A DNA stretch of 64,000 nucleotides, taken from positions 62,001 to 126,000 of the forward strand of contig PBKU01000050.1 in NCBI GenBank assembly GCA_002722175.1, in the 5' to 3' direction. The stretch comes from Magnetovibrio sp. (GTDB lineage Bacteria; Pseudomonadota; Alphaproteobacteria; Rhodospirillales; Casp-alpha2). Shown here one piece after another: positions 62,495 through 64,000 of this stretch. Made by a program: the position numbers and the translations under genes. Position 1 is the first letter of the stretch, and each line of letters begins with the position of its first letter. The notes under the pieces were generated by a model. That model did no database searches, was not told the origin of the DNA, and saw only the letters and a list, made by a program, of their open reading frames with translations.

Positions 62495-62511
62495 AGGTTC
62501 AGGCTTGATAA

Positions 62512-63012
62512 TTAGGCTTCTCCGAACGTTTTAATCATTGCTGCTTTCATTGCATAATTTGGCGATTTTCCTTCCCCAATTACATATTGAAACGCAGGAA
62601 AAAATCTATCACATTCATAGAGTGCTGTATCTACCAGGTCTTCCATTTGTTCAATAGTTGGCATAGTATTACCGCGAAACGGGATAGCATGCCGAAACAT
62701 AGGAACACCTCCATTTCTCCACATGCCAAAATACCCTAGCCACAACTGTTCGTTTATATTTGCTAATAATTCATATATCAAATGTTGCCTTCTTTCTGGC
62801 ACACGCATGTCAAATGCACACGAGAGATGCAAAGCGGAAATGGTGCTGTTCCAGGTAAAATAAAGATTGTATTCAGACCAGTTGCCTGGAACTTGGACAG
62901 AGATTTCGCAATCATTCCGGCGGTCAAATACCCAATTGTTGTATTCTATGATCTGTTCTATGAGATCAAGGGGATTACAAAGGTTATCATCATGAAACTC
63001 TATAACTGTCAT
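62512..63012 (-). CDS. YbjN domain-containing protein
   Basis: A 166-residue alphaproteobacterial YbjN protein. The core shows YNLYFTWNSTISALHLSCAF near 49-68, VPERRQHLIYELLANINEQL near 72-91 and YFGMWRNGGVPMFRHAIPF near 94-112, all typical. The family is linked to type III secretion chaperone-like folds, and its function here is unknown. The ATG at 63012 has a strong GGGGGGGAGAG site upstream. It lies 17 bp before proC. Confidence 0.9.
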   Translation of the reverse strand: MTVIEFHDDNLCNPLDLIEQIIEYNNWVFDRRNDCEISVQVPGNWSEYNLYFTWNSTISALHLSCAFDMRVPERRQHLIYELLANINEQLWLGYFGMWRNGGVPMFRHAIPFRGNTMPTIEQMEDLVDTALYECDRFFPAFQYVIGEGKSPNYAMKAAMIKTFGEA

Positions 63013-63412
63013 TCCACTCTCCCCCCCATAATTAAGTCTAGCGTAAGTGATTTAAATAAATCTATACACCTACAATATATAGTTGATACTACTACACCTT
63101 GTGCCTTTTCCATACAAGATAGACAAATTGTAGCCTGCCTGATTGTCCCGCAACGTGCAAGTGGAGATTTTATGATGTGGTGAAAAGTTTGATTTTGTGC
63201 AACTATGTCTGGGGTTGGTATCGCCAAATTTGTGAATCTTAAGCCTGTCAGGTTTAAGAGTATCGTCCGATTCGCTGGGGTTTGGTCAAGTGAATCGTTT
63301 CTAGAAACCTTTTCTAAGTATCTAAAATCGGTACATTTGAACCTTTCTTTAAAAATTACGTTAAATTGCTACTTATTAATTAGATTCTTTAAAATCGTTG
63401 CGACCCAGAGAG
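63013..63412. other. 400-bp intergenic stretch between the MarR regulator and ybjN
   Basis: No convincing gene is present; the short open frames in it show no family features. A nine-pair inverted repeat, CTTAAGCCT-GTC-AGGTTTAAG, lies at 63238-63258 between two minus-strand genes. It is not followed by a T run on the minus strand, so a terminator is uncertain. The rest is AT-rich and should include the promoter for ybjN and proC. Confidence 0.35.
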
Positions 63413-63928
63413 TTAATATTGTTCAGAGTTTTCGATTGCATGGTCAATTGGTGTTTCGTCTTGAATGTCAATAAAATTTTGTAGCACCGTGCAGAAACCT
63501 TCCACAGCATCAACTCCAGCATGGCGGAACGCTTGAGCAATTTTTTCTAATTGGGGTTCGGTTAGCATATTTTCAAGAGATTCACCCTTTGGTGTTAAGA
63601 AAAGCTTTTTGCGGCGACGGTCAATCAAATCTGTTTTTTGGTAAAGAAAACCACCGACCAATAGCTCATTCATAACACGTGAAAGGCTTTGTTTAGTGAT
63701 TTGGAGCAACGTTAATAACTCACCAACTATAATGCCTGGCTTTGCGGCAACAAAATAAATTACCCGGTGGTGCGCATGGCCAAAACCGAAGTCAGCAAGC
63801 ACTTGGTCGGATTCACTAGTGAAGTTGCGGTATGCAAAAAGAAGTAACTCTTTAGCCTCACGGAGCTCCTTCTCGCGCAAAAAAAGGGGATTAAGTTTAA
63901 ATTTCTTTCTTGTAGGTTTACCTGGCAT
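63413..63928 (-). CDS. MarR-family regulator, PetP-like
   Basis: A 171-residue winged-helix protein. The region ELREAKELLLFAYRNFTSES near 18-37, FGFGHAHHRVIYFVAAKPGI near 47-66 and LLQITKQSLSRVMNELLVGG near 73-92 closely resembles the Rhodobacter PetP family. Basic residues in DLIDRRRKKLFLTPKGE at about 98-114 form the wing. PetP is usually next to petR; here the OmpR-type regulator is about 5 kb away. Its ATG is at 63928, 72 bp from the window end. Confidence 0.85.
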   Translation of the reverse strand: MPGKPTRKKFKLNPLFLREKELREAKELLLFAYRNFTSESDQVLADFGFGHAHHRVIYFVAAKPGIIVGELLTLLQITKQSLSRVMNELLVGGFLYQKTDLIDRRRKKLFLTPKGESLENMLTEPQLEKIAQAFRHAGVDAVEGFCTVLQNFIDIQDETPIDHAIENSEQY

Positions 63929-64000
63929 ATATAATCTCCATTCTACAAGTCTTATTGTTGCGATTGATTGAAAAATATTAGTTACTATTAGTGCGTAATT

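Noticed and set aside
63205-63474. Open frame on + overlapping the end of the MarR regulator
   Set aside because: No ribosome-binding site or family feature; it runs antisense into a real gene.
1-64000. tRNA or rRNA genes, CRISPR arrays, insertion sequences, prophage or replication origin
   Set aside because: No T-loop-like GGTTCGANTCC segment in a gap, no repeat-spacer pattern, no transposase or integrase frame, and no dnaA-type cluster was found by eye.

Overview
The window reads as a chromosomal segment of an AT-rich, Gram-negative alphaproteobacterium, most likely free-living and possibly marine. The lineage inference rests on gene content: CobN/CobW-type cobalamin synthesis, a PetP-like MarR regulator, a YbjN-ProC-TetR-UbiK neighbourhood, MidA with Lgt, and a complete set of lipid A/Kdo genes. 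I see no rRNA, tRNA, CRISPR array, insertion sequence or prophage. Assignments come from motifs and remembered family features; no database search was run.

Layout. 1-4.6 kb: a C2-sulfonate-type module, with a CoA-acylating aldehyde dehydrogenase of the sulfoacetaldehyde dehydrogenase kind, the two subunits of a succinyl-CoA-synthetase-like ligase, and a TauE/SafE-family exporter. Together they could turn sulfoacetaldehyde into exported sulfoacetate with gain of ATP. A phytanoyl-CoA-dioxygenase-like gene follows on the other strand. 5.7-16 kb: the first cobalamin block, cbiX-cobH-cobL-cobI-cbiG/cobJ-cobM on +, cobS-cobC-cobU-cobW on -, and cobT on +. 16.2-22 kb: an LPS core/lipid A block (msbA, a DUF374 acyltransferase, waaA, lpxK, lpxL). 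22-25.4 kb: xseA, an M23 peptidase and an SGNH hydrolase. 25.5-28.3 kb: purD, a DUF1244 gene and a DUF6352-like gene. 28.3-36.2 kb: the second cobalamin block, cbiD-cobK-cobN on - and SCO1-cobB on +.

The two cobalamin blocks encode a mosaic route. 'Anaerobic' parts (CbiX, CbiG, CbiD) sit with 'aerobic' parts (CobN, CobW, CobH/I/J/K/L/M/B nomenclature). CbiG plus CbiD could together replace the missing CobF. Not seen here are uroporphyrinogen methyltransferase, CobG/CobZ, the CobS/CobT chelatase ATPase subunits, the adenosyltransferase, CobQ, CbiB and BluB.

36.2-45.2 kb: mixed genes. These are a YcgN-family protein, a frameshifted YgjP-like metalloprotease gene, a TPR-TylF methyltransferase fusion, panC, a GMC dehydrogenase with its Tat-exported small subunit and cytochrome c, a glutamine-amidotransferase-like peptidase and a methyltransferase. 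45.2-49.3 kb: a translation/nucleotide run (prs, rplY, pth, ychF) plus an AlkB-like gene. 49.4-52.7 kb: two paralogous lipoproteins of unknown function, a GC-rich intergenic stretch that may hold a structured RNA, and gloA. 53-57 kb: rfaD-lgt-midA-pgeF. 57.3-64 kb: a UbiK-like gene, an OmpR/EnvZ-type two-component pair, a thiol-dioxygenase-like cupin, a tRNA-binding protein, TetR, proC, ybjN and a PetP-like MarR regulator.
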